Source: Azoarcus sp. (GTDB lineage: Bacteria; Pseudomonadota; Gammaproteobacteria; Burkholderiales; Rhodocyclaceae). From it: a stretch of DNA of 45,509 nucleotides. Made by a program: the position numbers and the translations under genes. This document shows positions 16,088-25,552 of the stretch, piece after piece. The stretch covers positions 1-45,509 of the forward strand of contig JAISPJ010000103.1 in NCBI GenBank assembly GCA_031274995.1, given 5' to 3'. Numbering within the stretch: position 1 is the stretch's first letter; every line of letters starts with the position of its first letter. The notes below the pieces were generated by a model that saw only the letters and a list, made by a program, of their open reading frames with translations, was not told the DNA's origin and made no database searches.

Positions 16088-17491
16088 ATGATCCCTCCTG
16101 ATCTCGCCGCCCGTTTGCGTTTTTTGCACGAAGCCAGTCTTTTCGAGACTTCTCCGCCTGTCGCGGGCCTGCATCGGTCACGTGAACTCCAGGCTCAGTT
16201 GCAGGAACTGGTTCCGGGGCAGCGCTTTTTCGCCACCCTGCAACGCACTTTGCCCGACGGCACTTTTCGTGCCCTGGTCGCCGGACAGCAGGTCACGCTT
16301 GCACTGAACACCGCGGCAAAACCGGGCGACACGCTTGAGCTGGTCGCCACCAATGTTTCCCAGAAGGCGGTGCTCTCCAGGCTGGCGACACCCGCAGACG
16401 GGGCAAACACCGGTTCAGCCCGCCCCACATTGAGTCCGGTCGGACAGCTCATCAGTTTCCTGCTCACGGGCCAGCCCGCCGCAAAACCCGCCGAGCTACT
16501 GAACAACCAACCCTTCTTCCAACCCCCTCCTCCGACTCCCGGAGCCACTGCCGGAAATGCCGCCAGCACGCATATTGCCGGCGCCATCGGCACACAATTC
16601 ACCGCTGCCGCCAATGCACAACCCGCCACCGGCACGCAACCCGCTTCCGCTACCAATGCGCAGCCTGCCGCCGCCAGTGCCCAACTGACCACCGCCGGCA
16701 GCGCACAGTCTGCCACCGTCAGCGCACAGTCTGTCTCAGCCAGCGCGCAATTGGTTCCCTTGCTGCGCCAGGCGCTATCGCAAAGCGGGTTGTTCTACGA
16801 ATCGCATCAGGCTCAATGGCTGGCAGGAAAAATCGACCTCGCCGCTCTGCTGCGCGAACCCCAGGCGCAAGGCACCGGACAACCCCCGGCGGGCGGTTCC
16901 GCCACAGCCAGTTCTCCGGCGGCTCCCACCTTCCCCGGACAAAGCGCGGGCGGGACGGGAAACGCGCAAAACGCCGAAGCCGTTTCCCGTCCCGGCAATA
17001 TGGCAACGGCTTCGGCCAATGCTGCCGCACAGGCACCCGGGCGCACCGAAGCACCCATCGACCGGGTACGGGATGCCACCGCCCAGCATGCCGAGAACGC
17101 CATGCGCAACAATCCGGTTGCCGAGCGCCTGCTGCCCATCGTGCATCAACAACTCGAATCCCTCGCCAGCCACCAATACATCTGGCATGGCATGGCATGG
17201 CATGGCCAGATGTTCGAGTGGATCATTGAAGACCCCCGAAGCGAAGGGCACGCGGAAGGTGAAGATGCCGACGGGCAATGGAATACCACCCTGCGGTTGG
17301 CGCTGCCCCATCTCGGCGGAGTCGAAGCCCGCGTACAACTAGGCACGAACGGTGTGGCGCTGCGGTTACAGGTTGACAACAAGCCTGCCGCAGCCAGGCT
17401 CGAAGCCCGTCGCGACGAACTGGCCGAAGCCCTGGAAGCCGCCGGAGTGCCGCTGACCGGCATGACCGTGGAGCATCGCAATGAATCCTGA
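16088..17491 (+). CDS. fliK: Flagellar hook-length control protein FliK
   Basis: FliK is the secreted ruler that sets hook length and switches export specificity at FlhB. The 467-residue protein has a structured head, then a long low-complexity Ala/Thr/Gln/Ser middle (about residues 150-330) with imperfect repeats around SAQ and NAQP. The conserved C-terminal domain contains LRLALPHLGGVEARVQLG, GVALRLQV and LEAAGVPLTGMTVEHR. Before it, IWHGMAWHGQMFEW is encoded by three tandem TGGCA units (around 17181-17196). The start follows GGGAGCC. The last 11 bases overlap the next gene's ATG, indicating translational coupling. Confidence 0.9.
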   Translation: MIPPDLAARLRFLHEASLFETSPPVAGLHRSRELQAQLQELVPGQRFFATLQRTLPDGTFRALVAGQQVTLALNTAAKPGDTLELVATNVSQKAVLSRLATPADGANTGSARPTLSPVGQLISFLLTGQPAAKPAELLNNQPFFQPPPPTPGATAGNAASTHIAGAIGTQFTAAANAQPATGTQPASATNAQPAAASAQLTTAGSAQSATVSAQSVSASAQLVPLLRQALSQSGLFYESHQAQWLAGKIDLAALLREPQAQGTGQPPAGGSATASSPAAPTFPGQSAGGTGNAQNAEAVSRPGNMATASANAAAQAPGRTEAPIDRVRDATAQHAENAMRNNPVAERLLPIVHQQLESLASHQYIWHGMAWHGQMFEWIIEDPRSEGHAEGEDADGQWNTTLRLALPHLGGVEARVQLGTNGVALRLQVDNKPAAARLEARRDELAEALEAAGVPLTGMTVEHRNES

Positions 17492-17795
17492 CGGTTTTTC
17501 GTCGCGCGACGAGGCCGTCGCCCTCACCTACGCGCCGGGCGACAGCGCGCCGCAGGTCGTTGCCAAAGGCCGCGGCCTGCTCGCGCACGAGATCATCTCC
17601 CGGGCCCGCGAGGCTGGCGTGTACGTGCATGAGTCGCCAGAACTCGTTTCTCTGCTCATGCAGGTCGATCTCGACGCCCACATTCCGCCGCAGCTCTACG
17701 CCGTGGTTGCTGAATTGCTGGCCTGGCTTTACAGCATCGAAGCTGGCATCGCCGCACCGCCTCCCACAGTCGGAGTTCTTTCAAATTCAGGATAA
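17481..17795 (+). CDS. FlhB C-terminal-domain paralogue (FhlB type)
   Basis: This 104-residue protein resembles only the cytoplasmic C-terminal domain of the export gate protein FlhB: AVALTYAPGDSAPQVVAKGRG, then LLAHEIISRAREAGVYVHE and PPQLYAVVAELLAWLY. It lacks the membrane part and the NPTH self-cleavage motif of true FlhB. Such stand-alone copies occur next to fliK in many proteobacteria and can partly replace the FlhB tail. Its ATG overlaps the end of fliK by 11 bases. Confidence 0.85.
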   Translation: MNPDGFSSRDEAVALTYAPGDSAPQVVAKGRGLLAHEIISRAREAGVYVHESPELVSLLMQVDLDAHIPPQLYAVVAELLAWLYSIEAGIAAPPPTVGVLSNSG

Positions 17796-17891
17796 GTTAC
17801 ACGAACCGGATTACATCTTCATGGTATAAAAACCAGCAGCCTGATTGTAAAGACCGTCTTTTAAGTAAAAAGTATCTCATCAAAGCGGACA

Positions 17892-18686
17892 ATGGCCATG
17901 TCAGATCAAATTGACGAAAGACTCCTTGTTCCTTCGCAGGAAAACGAGCTGGAAGAGTTTTTTTTGCGCGGGCGCCGCCAGATTCGCCAACTACTTCAAG
18001 AACTTATCAATAGCCATGCCCTCATCAGCGTTCACCTGCTTCCGGGCGAGCTCTCCTTCCTGAGCACCATCGTCACGCTTTCCGATGACGAAGAATGGAT
18101 TTTTCTCGATGCCAGTCCAAACGAGACTATTTACCGCCGCAGCCTGCAAGCCGAACGGCTGCTCTGCGTCACCCAACTCAACAAAATTCGCGTCCAGTTC
18201 CGGCTGACCAACGCCATAGAAATTCCGGTCGGAAGCCATCCCGCCCTGGCCGCGCTCATTCCCGAAGAAGTTCTGCGTCTGCAACGCCGTGACGCCTTCC
18301 GCCTGCAGGTTCCACTTTCCCACGATCTGAGATGTATCCTGCCCACGCCGGAAAACGAGCAGCACCACAATCACGCGGGATTCCGAAAAAAGGGCATCGA
18401 GGTTCCCGTGATCGACATCAGCGCCGGTGGCCTGTCGATGGAACTCCCGTTCAGCAAAACCGCGCCTGTCGTGGGTGACAGGATCAACGGTTGCCGCCTG
18501 AAACTGCCCGAGCATCTCATCAAACTCGACCTTGAGGTCCGCAATCACGGCCTCCGCATCCTTGCCAACGGCAAGCAAATGCTGCGCCTCGGTTGCAGTT
18601 ACGTTTCTCCACCTACCCAGGCCGCAAACCAGATTCAGCGATACATCTACCAGATCGAACGCGAAATGCGCGCATCCAGGGTATGA
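17892..18686 (+). CDS. ycgR: YcgR-like PilZ flagellar brake
   Basis: This is a c-di-GMP receptor that slows or biases the flagellar motor. The 264-residue protein has an N-terminal YcgR domain (about residues 20-125) and a PilZ domain. The PilZ domain carries the binding motifs RRDAFR (RxxxR type, near residue 137) and DISAGGLSM (D/NxSxxG). Both motifs are intact, so c-di-GMP binding is expected. ATG at codon 1 or 3 are both possible. It lies 96 bases after the flhB-like gene and may have its own promoter, but I see no convincing sigma-28 site. It offers a read-out for the c-di-GMP enzymes encoded elsewhere in the window. Confidence 0.92.
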   Translation: MAMSDQIDERLLVPSQENELEEFFLRGRRQIRQLLQELINSHALISVHLLPGELSFLSTIVTLSDDEEWIFLDASPNETIYRRSLQAERLLCVTQLNKIRVQFRLTNAIEIPVGSHPALAALIPEEVLRLQRRDAFRLQVPLSHDLRCILPTPENEQHHNHAGFRKKGIEVPVIDISAGGLSMELPFSKTAPVVGDRINGCRLKLPEHLIKLDLEVRNHGLRILANGKQMLRLGCSYVSPPTQAANQIQRYIYQIEREMRASRV

Positions 18687-18734
18687 ACGGCGGGGGAAGG
18701 CGGGGACGAGTGCCGCCAAATGCCCCCATCCTAA

Positions 18735-18756
18735 CCCTCCCGCGAGAGGGGGAGGG
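18735..18756. repeat. REP-like GC palindrome between convergent ycgR and ppiD
   Basis: CCCTCCC (18735-18741) pairs with GGGAGGG (18750-18756) around an 8-base loop, preceded by CATCCTAA. This wording resembles the CCCTAACCCTCTCCC-type repeats that are scattered through many proteobacterial genomes. A T-run lies some 15 bases downstream on the plus strand, too far for a classic terminator. The site sits between two convergent stop codons, so a terminator or mRNA-end role is reasonable. Confidence 0.45.
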
Positions 18757-18804
18757 AGCCAAGTATGTAATTTCCTTTTTTATTGTTGGCTATGTTCTGC
18801 TTCC

Positions 18805-20661
18805 TTACTCCTTGCTCGTGACCGGCTTGGTCACGACCTTGTAGCGATCACGCAGGGAGGCGAGAAAAGACTCGAAATCGCTCTGACCGAGCAAAAGCCC
18901 ATATTGCTTCGCCATGACAGCAATACGTTGGTCGTTGTCGTCGATGGACGGATGCATGACCGAATCAATCTGGTAAATCACGTAGGCATCATCGGGCAAC
19001 ATCGCCGCCACCCGCGTCGGCAGTTGTTCCAGCGAAGCAGCAAACACGGCCTCCGCCGCCTCGGGCGGAAAGTCCTGGCTGGGGCGCTGGAAAGAATTGG
19101 CGCGCTGGAAAGAGCGCGGCATACCCCAGGCGTGATTGACCGCCTCGCCCCGGTCGAGCGCCGCCAACACCGCATTGCCTTCTTCCCGCGCCATGCGCAT
19201 CGCTTCCGCGCGGCGCAACTGCGCCTCGATTCTCCCGCGAACATCTTCGAAAGGCACTCGCCGCGCGGCTTCGTGTTCGAGCACGCGCGCCGACACCAGC
19301 GTGTCGGGTCCAACGTTGATAGCCTGCGTGTTGTGGTGCTGCTTGAGCGCATCATCTTCAAACAGGCTCGCCACCAAACGATCATTGTGAAACTCACCCA
19401 AGACAACCGTTCCCCGATCGATCCAGTCGGTGCGCCGGATTTCCATCCCGAAAGCCTCGGCTGCCGGTTGCAGGCTGTCCGGCGCCTCGTTGAAAACCAT
19501 GTCGGAAAACCTGGCGGCCTTCTCTTCGAATCCCTGCACGGGTTCATGCTTGCGCCGCCAGGCAACGATTTCGTCGCGCACTTCGTCGAGAGGCCGTTTA
19601 TGGATAGTGGTCACCTGGATGATATGAAAACCGTATCTGGTGCGTACCGGATCGCTGATTTCGCCCTGTTTCAGCGTAAACACGGCTTTTTCGAAAGACG
19701 GCTCCATTTCCCCGTCTTGCGCGACATAGCCAAGATCGCCCCCCGCCCCGCTCGAACCCGGGTCTTTTGATTTCTCCCTGGCGAGCGCCGGAAAACGGTC
19801 GGGTTCCTTGCGCAGGGCCACGGCAATCTCTTCAGCTTCTTTCCTGGCCGCCGCGTCGGATTCGGGAGAGGACTCGATCAGGATATGGCGCACACGCCGC
19901 TCCCCCGGCCAGTCCCGGTAAGCCCGCTGGATGTCCACTTCGCCAAAGACGAGATACTCGGCCTTGACCCGCTCAGGAAGCTCGAAACGTGCCGGATTAT
20001 CGTCGTAAAACTTCTTGATCGCCGCATCATCGATTTTGATGTTGGACAGATGGGGCGCGACCGGGAAACGCATCTCGCGCACCATCCGTTCTTCGAGTTC
20101 GGCCATGAGCAGGCGGTGCGCCGAACTACGCGCAACCGGCGGAGAGCTGATAATTGAATCCATCAACTGCTGGATGGACAAATCCTGAGCGAATCGCGCC
20201 TCAAAAGCCGCCGGGGTCAAACCTTGCAGCCCCATCTGTGCCAGAGATGCCTGATAACGCTCCAGCGAAAACCGGCCGTTCTCCTGAAAATCCTTGACAC
20301 TGGCCAAGGCCTGTTGCAGTTGCCCGCCGAAGACTGTCAGGCGCATATCTCTGGAGTAAAGCGCCAGCGCCCGCCTGGCCACAAGCTGGTCGAGCACTGC
20401 CTGCCGCCATTCCCGGGAGTTGAGCAGGTCCGGGGTCGCGTCCTCGCCAGGTTGTTTCTGCAAACGCAAACGTTGCTGTTGCTCTTGCAGGGCACTGTCA
20501 AATTCACTCTCGAGAATGGAAGTGCCTCCCACCGTTGCGATTTCTCTGCTCCTCAGCCCGTCCCCAAAATAGGAGCCAAGGCCGAAAACGGCAAAAGGAA
20601 TGATGAGAATCCCCAGGATGACCTGAGCAATCCGTTTGTTGTCGCGAATAGCATCGAACAT
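18805..20661 (-). CDS. ppiD: Membrane-anchored periplasmic folding factor PpiD (SurA/parvulin type)
   Basis: PpiD is a periplasmic chaperone tethered to the inner membrane near the Sec translocon. From the ATG at 20661 the protein is 618 residues, the family length. A cytoplasmic [13 protein letters not shown] leads into one membrane helix ([19 protein letters not shown]), then the SurA-like N domain (about 40-200). The parvulin domain (about 250-355) contains VRHILIE, GGDLGYV and [12 protein letters not shown]-terminal helical domain follows. The frame stays open 69 codons upstream, but that region lacks family similarity. It is divergent from gcvT with about 230 bases between starts. Confidence 0.93.
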   Translation of the reverse strand: MFDAIRDNKRIAQVILGILIIPFAVFGLGSYFGDGLRSREIATVGGTSILESEFDSALQEQQQRLRLQKQPGEDATPDLLNSREWRQAVLDQLVARRALALYSRDMRLTVFGGQLQQALASVKDFQENGRFSLERYQASLAQMGLQGLTPAAFEARFAQDLSIQQLMDSIISSPPVARSSAHRLLMAELEERMVREMRFPVAPHLSNIKIDDAAIKKFYDDNPARFELPERVKAEYLVFGEVDIQRAYRDWPGERRVRHILIESSPESDAAARKEAEEIAVALRKEPDRFPALAREKSKDPGSSGAGGDLGYVAQDGEMEPSFEKAVFTLKQGEISDPVRTRYGFHIIQVTTIHKRPLDEVRDEIVAWRRKHEPVQGFEEKAARFSDMVFNEAPDSLQPAAEAFGMEIRRTDWIDRGTVVLGEFHNDRLVASLFEDDALKQHHNTQAINVGPDTLVSARVLEHEAARRVPFEDVRGRIEAQLRRAEAMRMAREEGNAVLAALDRGEAVNHAWGMPRSFQRANSFQRPSQDFPPEAAEAVFAASLEQLPTRVAAMLPDDAYVIYQIDSVMHPSIDDNDQRIAVMAKQYGLLLGQSDFESFLASLRDRYKVVTKPVTSKE

Positions 20662-20694
20662 CTCGTTTTCCGTACTGTGTCCTGGAATGTGCCA

Positions 20695-20717
20695 CCGACA
20701 GGGGAACCCCCTGTCGG
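20695..20717. promoter_or_regulatory. Perfect 10-bp inverted repeat in the ppiD-gcvT divergent region
   Basis: CCGACAGGGG (20695-20704) pairs exactly with CCCCTGTCGG (20708-20717) with a 3-base spacer. It lies 34 bases upstream of the ppiD start and about 174 bases upstream of gcvT. There is no adjacent T-run on either strand, so it does not look like a terminator. As DNA it could be an operator; as RNA it would be a very stable hairpin in the ppiD leader. I cannot assign a regulator. Confidence 0.5.
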
Positions 20718-20890
20718 GCAAGAGGTGGGAGTTTAGCGCATCCGGGCCTCCCGTGTTCGTTGCTTCTTTCATGCTTGCGGCTTTCTTCAAAGCGATGCTA
20801 TTGTCCGCCGGAGTGCGGGGAAAACGTTTTTTCGCACGGGGCAAAACCGAAAGTTCTTTCACTCGCAACGATCAAAGCCAGAGTCGCCGC

Positions 20891-22009
20891 ATGGGCCATC
20901 CCGCCCCCACGTCCAACCCTTCCCTTCGAACACCCCTGCACGACGCCCACCTTGCTGTCGGCGCGCGCATGGTCGATTTTGCCGGCTGGCACATGCCGGT
21001 CAATTACGGTTCGCAGATCGACGAACACCACGCCGTGCGGCGCGATGCTGGCATGTTCGATGTTTCGCACATGCTTGCGCTCGATCTCGAAGGGTTCGAC
21101 TCTACCGTCTGGCTGCGTACCCTGCTCGCCAACGACGTTGCCCGGCTTGCCCGCGCGAATGCCCCTGGCAAGGCGCTCTACTCCTGCATGCTGCGTGAAG
21201 ATGGCGGCGTGATCGACGACCTCATCGTCTACCGGCTCGACGGCGGACACTACCGGATCGTGGTTAACGCGGGCACTGCCGCAAAGGACGTGGGCTGGAT
21301 GCGCAAACACATCGCCAGCCACGGTTTCAACGTCAGCCTCACCGAACGGCGCGATCTTGCCATGCTCGCCGTACAGGGACCCAACGCACGGGAGAAAACC
21401 TGGCTGGCGCTCCCTCGCCTGAAAACCGGCAGTGAAACACTGTCTCCGTTTTCTGGCACGCAAATCGGCGACATTTTCATTGGCCGTACCGGTTACACCG
21501 GCGAGGACGGCTTTGAGCTCACCCTGCCCGCCGCGCAGGCCACGGCGCTTTGGGACGCACTCCTCAATGCAGGGGTGCAGCCTTGCGGCCTGGGCGCGCG
21601 CGATACCCTGCGCCTCGAAGCCGGAATGAACCTCTACGGGCAGGATATGGACGAAACCGTCTCGCCTCTCGATTCGGGACTCGCCTGGACGGTCGACTTC
21701 AGCGATCCGGATCGCGCCTTCAGCGGACGTACTGCCCTCGAAACCCATCCCCCCACCCACAAACTGCTCGGCCTCGTGCTCGAAGAGCGCGGCGTGCTGC
21801 GCGCCCATATGCCGGTGTTTACCGCCATCGGCGCAGGAGAAACCACCAGCGGCAGCTTTTCGCCCACGCTGGAAAAATCCATCGCCTTCGCCCGTCTGCC
21901 CCTGCACACCGACGTTGGCGAAAAAGTCGAGGTCGAAATCCGGGACAAACGCCTGCCCGCGCGCACGGTCAAACTGCCTTTTGTGCGTCATGGCAAGGCA
22001 CTTGCCTGA
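20891..22009 (+). CDS. gcvT: Glycine cleavage system aminomethyltransferase (T-protein)
   Basis: The T-protein moves the methylene group from the lipoyl arm of GcvH to tetrahydrofolate, releasing ammonia. The 372-residue product begins with [19 protein letters not shown]. It continues with [17 protein letters not shown], the folate-site region [30 protein letters not shown], and [20 protein letters not shown], all typical of GcvT. The start at 20891 is chosen because similarity begins there; the open frame extends upstream without it, and the ribosome site is weak. It is first in gcvT-gcvH-gcvP. The roughly 230-base leader region does not show the paired aptamers of a glycine riboswitch that I could recognise. 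Confidence 0.96.
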   Translation: MGHPAPTSNPSLRTPLHDAHLAVGARMVDFAGWHMPVNYGSQIDEHHAVRRDAGMFDVSHMLALDLEGFDSTVWLRTLLANDVARLARANAPGKALYSCMLREDGGVIDDLIVYRLDGGHYRIVVNAGTAAKDVGWMRKHIASHGFNVSLTERRDLAMLAVQGPNAREKTWLALPRLKTGSETLSPFSGTQIGDIFIGRTGYTGEDGFELTLPAAQATALWDALLNAGVQPCGLGARDTLRLEAGMNLYGQDMDETVSPLDSGLAWTVDFSDPDRAFSGRTALETHPPTHKLLGLVLEERGVLRAHMPVFTAIGAGETTSGSFSPTLEKSIAFARLPLHTDVGEKVEVEIRDKRLPARTVKLPFVRHGKALA

Positions 22010-22063
22010 AACATGCGCCGGTTCCCCGCACGCTGCTTTCCCCTATCCCTGCCGGAGATTCAC

Positions 22064-22450
22064 ATGAGCAAAGTCCCCTCCGAACTGAAGTACACCAGCA
22101 CCCATGAGTGGGTGCGCCTCGAAGACGGCGGCTCCATGGCGGTCGGCATCACCGACCACGCCCAGGAAGCCCTGGGAGACATCGTTTTCGTCGAACTGCC
22201 CGAGGCGGGCCGCAAACTGGCGGACAAGGAAAGCTGCGCGACTATCGAATCGGTCAAGGCCGCTTCCGATGTTTATGCCCCGTTCGCGGGTGAAGTGATC
22301 GCCGTCAACCAAGCCGTCATCGAGGCCCCTGAGAGCATCAATGGCGATGCCTACGCCGCCTGGCTCTTCAAACTGCGCCCTGCCGCCGATGTCGGCACGG
22401 CAGCCCTGCTGGATGCCGCCGCTTATCAATCCGCGCTTGCCGAAGAATAA
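22064..22450 (+). CDS. gcvH: Glycine cleavage system lipoyl carrier protein (H-protein)
   Basis: GcvH shuttles the aminomethyl group between GcvP and GcvT on a lipoyl arm. The 128-residue protein has the family opening [20 protein letters not shown] and the lipoylation site at Lys65 in [13 protein letters not shown]. It ends with the usual acidic C-terminal helix. The ATG at 22064 has GGAG upstream; upstream in-frame codons lack similarity. It sits 54 bases after gcvT and 4 bases before gcvP. Confidence 0.97.
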   Translation: MSKVPSELKYTSTHEWVRLEDGGSMAVGITDHAQEALGDIVFVELPEAGRKLADKESCATIESVKAASDVYAPFAGEVIAVNQAVIEAPESINGDAYAAWLFKLRPAADVGTAALLDAAAYQSALAEE

Positions 22451-22454
22451 GCCC

Positions 22455-25343
22455 ATGACCTCCCTGGCCGAACTCATCCGCCACAACGACTTCGTTTCCC
22501 GTCACCTGGGTTCCTCTCCTGACGAAATCGCCCGCCTTTGTGCCGCGATTGGCGTTGCCGATATCAACGAACTTATCAAGCAAACCCTTCCGCAGTCCAT
22601 CCGCCTGCCCAAGCCACCGGATCTCGACCCGCCTCTCGATGAAGAGCAGGCGCTTCGCCGCCTGCGCGGCATTGCCGCGAAGAACGTTCCGAAAAAACCG
22701 ATGATCGGCCTTGGCTATCACGGTACGCACACACCGGCAGTCATCCTGCGCAACGTGCTGGAGAATCCCGGCTGGTACACCTCCTATACGCCCTACCAGG
22801 CCGAAATCGCCCAAGGCAGGCTTGAAGCTCTGCTCACTTTCCAGCAACTGGTCGTCGACCTCACCGGACTGGATGTTGCCAATGCCTCGCTCCTCGACGA
22901 GGCGACCGCTGCCGCCGAAGCAATGACGATGGCGCGCAGGATTTCGAAATCCGCCTCGAACGCATTCTTCGTCGATGCGGCTTGCCTGCCGCAAACGCTC
23001 GACGTGCTGCGCACGCGCGCGCAAGGCTTCGGTTTCGAGATCATCACCGGCAAAACGGAAGATGCCGCCCGGCGCGAAGTCTTCGGCGCACTGTTGCAAT
23101 ACCCGGACATATACGGCGAAATCAAAGAGCTCGACTACGTCATTTTCGAACTCAGGGCGCGTGGCGCGCTCGTCGCCGTGGCCGCCGACCCGATGGCGCT
23201 CGTGCTGCTCAAAAGCCCCGGTGCGCTCGGAGCCGACATTGCCCTGGGTTCAATGCAGCGTTTCGGCATCCCGATGGGCTACGGCGGCCCGCACGCGGCT
23301 TATTTCGCTGCTCGCGCCGCCCATGTCCGGGCAATGCCGGGCCGCATCATCGGCATCTCGAAAGACGCGCGCGGCAAGCGCGCTTGCCGCATGAGCCTGC
23401 AAACACGCGAACAGCACATCCGGCGCGAAAAAGCCAACTCCAACATTTGCACCTCGCAGGCCCTGCTCGCCAACATGGCCGCGTTCTACGCCGTCTGGCA
23501 CGGCCCCCACGGCTTGCGCGCCATCGCTGCCCGCATCCATCGGCTGGCCGCCGTCCTGACCCTGGCTCTGCGCGCCTCGGGGCGCCAAGTGCGCGAACAG
23601 ACGTTCTTCGACACTGTGTCCGTCATTTTCCCCACCGCCAGCCTGGCGAAAAACGTTTTCACCGCCGCTGCCGAGGCAGGTTACGACTTGCGCCGGTTCG
23701 ACGATGTCACTCTGGGCATCACGCTGGACGAAACCACCACCCGCGCCGACCTCATTGCGCTGGTTCGCGCCTTCGGCGCCTTCATCGACGAAGCCAAACT
23801 CGACGCGCTCGACCGCCGTGCCGAAGCCCTCGAATTCATCCCTGCGGCGCTATTGCGCAACGACTCCTTCCTCGACCATTCCGTGTTCAACTCCCACCAT
23901 ACCGAACACGCAATGCTGCGCTACCTCAAGCAGTTGCAAAACCGCGACCTCGCGCTCGATCACTCGATGATCCCGCTCGGCTCCTGCACGATGAAACTCA
24001 ACCCAACGGCAGCCATGATGCCGATCACCTGGCCGGAGTTCACCTCGCTCCACCCGTTCGCCCCGGCTTCCGAGGCCGTCGGCACGACGGAAATGATTCG
24101 CAAGCTGGCCACTTGGCTATGCGCAATCACCGGATTTCCCGCTGTCTGCATGCAGCCGAATTCCGGCGCACAGGGCGAATACGCAGGATTGGCCGTCATC
24201 GCGCGCTACCACGCCAGCCGTGGGCAAGCCTACCGGCGCGTATGCCTGATTCCCCAATCGGCGCACGGAACCAACCCCGCCTCCGCCCAAATGGCAGGCA
24301 TGAACGTGGTCACGGTGGACTGCGGCAGCAATGGCGACGTCGACATTGGCGACCTGAAAGCCAAGGCCGCCATGCACACCCACGAACTCGCGGCGCTGAT
24401 GGTTACCTATCCTTCCACCCACGGTGTTTTTGAACAAAGCATCCGCGATATCTGCCAGATCATCCACGACCACGGCGGGCAGGTCTACATGGACGGCGCG
24501 AATCTCAACGCCTTGGTCGGCCTCACCTCCCCGGCCTTCATCGGCGCGGATGTCACGCACATGAACCTGCACAAGACCTTCGCCATCCCGCATGGAGGCG
24601 GAGGGCCCGGCATGGGGCCGATCGGCCTGGCCGCACACCTCGTGCCCTTCGCGCCGGATCATGTTTTCATGCCGGAAGACGCGGCAACCCGCCAACGGCC
24701 CAATCGCGGACAGGGCGCGGTCAGCGCCGCCCCCTATGGTTCCGTCGGCATCCTGCCGATTTCGTGGATGTACATCGCCATGATGGGCAGCGAAGGACTC
24801 AAACGGGCAACCGAACTCGCCATCCTCAACGCCAACTATATCGCCCACCGCCTCATGCCCCATTACCCGGTGCTCTACACCGGCAAACACGGGCGCGTGG
24901 CACACGAATGCCTCCTGGACATCCGCCCCATCAAGGCCGCCACCGGCATCAGCGAAATCGACATCGCCAAACGGCTCATGGACTACGGCTTCCACGCTCC
25001 CACCGTCTCTTTCCCCGTCGCGGGCACGATGATGGTCGAACCTACCGAATCGGAACCCCTCTCCGAACTCGACCGCTTCATCGAGGCCATGCTTTCCATC
25101 CGCGATGAAATTCGCCGCATCGAACTTGGCGAATGGGACGCAGCCGACAATCCGCTCAAGAACGCGCCTCACACCCAGGCTGACCTCGTGGGTGAATGGA
25201 ATCACGCCTACAGCCGCGAACAGGCGGTTTTTCCGCTTTCCTGGGTCGCGGAAAACAAATTCTGGCCGAGCGTAAACCGGATCGACGATGCCTGGGGTGA
25301 CCGGAATCTGTGTTGCACGCTGGAGAGACCCGGTTCCGACTGA
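22455..25343 (+). CDS. gcvP: Glycine dehydrogenase, decarboxylating (P-protein)
   Basis: This is the PLP enzyme that decarboxylates glycine and loads GcvH. At 962 residues it is the single-chain form that combines the two halves found as separate subunits in other bacteria. It shows the family start [29 protein letters not shown] in the first half and [10 protein letters not shown]. The second half has [10 protein letters not shown], the PLP-lysine segment [16 protein letters not shown], and [13 protein letters not shown]. The start 4 bases after the gcvH stop implies coupled translation. Long antisense open frames across this gene are codon-bias artefacts. Confidence 0.97.
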   Translation: MTSLAELIRHNDFVSRHLGSSPDEIARLCAAIGVADINELIKQTLPQSIRLPKPPDLDPPLDEEQALRRLRGIAAKNVPKKPMIGLGYHGTHTPAVILRNVLENPGWYTSYTPYQAEIAQGRLEALLTFQQLVVDLTGLDVANASLLDEATAAAEAMTMARRISKSASNAFFVDAACLPQTLDVLRTRAQGFGFEIITGKTEDAARREVFGALLQYPDIYGEIKELDYVIFELRARGALVAVAADPMALVLLKSPGALGADIALGSMQRFGIPMGYGGPHAAYFAARAAHVRAMPGRIIGISKDARGKRACRMSLQTREQHIRREKANSNICTSQALLANMAAFYAVWHGPHGLRAIAARIHRLAAVLTLALRASGRQVREQTFFDTVSVIFPTASLAKNVFTAAAEAGYDLRRFDDVTLGITLDETTTRADLIALVRAFGAFIDEAKLDALDRRAEALEFIPAALLRNDSFLDHSVFNSHHTEHAMLRYLKQLQNRDLALDHSMIPLGSCTMKLNPTAAMMPITWPEFTSLHPFAPASEAVGTTEMIRKLATWLCAITGFPAVCMQPNSGAQGEYAGLAVIARYHASRGQAYRRVCLIPQSAHGTNPASAQMAGMNVVTVDCGSNGDVDIGDLKAKAAMHTHELAALMVTYPSTHGVFEQSIRDICQIIHDHGGQVYMDGANLNALVGLTSPAFIGADVTHMNLHKTFAIPHGGGGPGMGPIGLAAHLVPFAPDHVFMPEDAATRQRPNRGQGAVSAAPYGSVGILPISWMYIAMMGSEGLKRATELAILNANYIAHRLMPHYPVLYTGKHGRVAHECLLDIRPIKAATGISEIDIAKRLMDYGFHAPTVSFPVAGTMMVEPTESEPLSELDRFIEAMLSIRDEIRRIELGEWDAADNPLKNAPHTQADLVGEWNHAYSREQAVFPLSWVAENKFWPSVNRIDDAWGDRNLCCTLERPGSD

Positions 25344-25505
25344 CCTCCCGTTTTCCCTTCCATCAAAGCAGCCAGGCACGCGCACCGCAGTGTGCGCCGC
25401 CCATCTGCGGCTTTCCCGGAATCATCCTTATTCTCCCGTCGGGCCTCCCGAAAAAAATCAACCCGGCAACATTCTGAAACAAAGCAATTTTCCATATCCG
25501 GCAGA

Positions 25506-25541
25506 TATAATGCCGCATTGATCCAGGTTGATATAAATCAA
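25506..25541 (+). promoter_or_regulatory. TATAAT box and perfect FNR/Anr-type site before the glucan synthase gene
   Basis: TTGATATAAATCAA at 25528-25541 matches the TTGAT-N4-ATCAA consensus of FNR-family regulators at every defined base. A TATAAT hexamer lies at 25506-25511, with only a poor -35 upstream. If that hexamer is the -10, the start of transcription is near 25518 and the FNR box overlaps the early transcribed region, a position that normally represses. If instead FNR activates from -41.5, the transcript would begin near 25576, inside the gene. The site match is direct observation; the sign of control is inference. Confidence 0.65.
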
Positions 25542-25552
25542 ATCGACATAAA

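Noticed and set aside
17481-17795. A truncated true FlhB
   Set aside because: It has its own start coupled to fliK and lacks any trace of the membrane domain or the NPTH motif, so it fits the known stand-alone paralogue rather than a broken gene.
20662-20890. Glycine riboswitch upstream of gcvT
   Set aside because: The leader shows one palindrome but no tandem aptamer signature that I could recognise.
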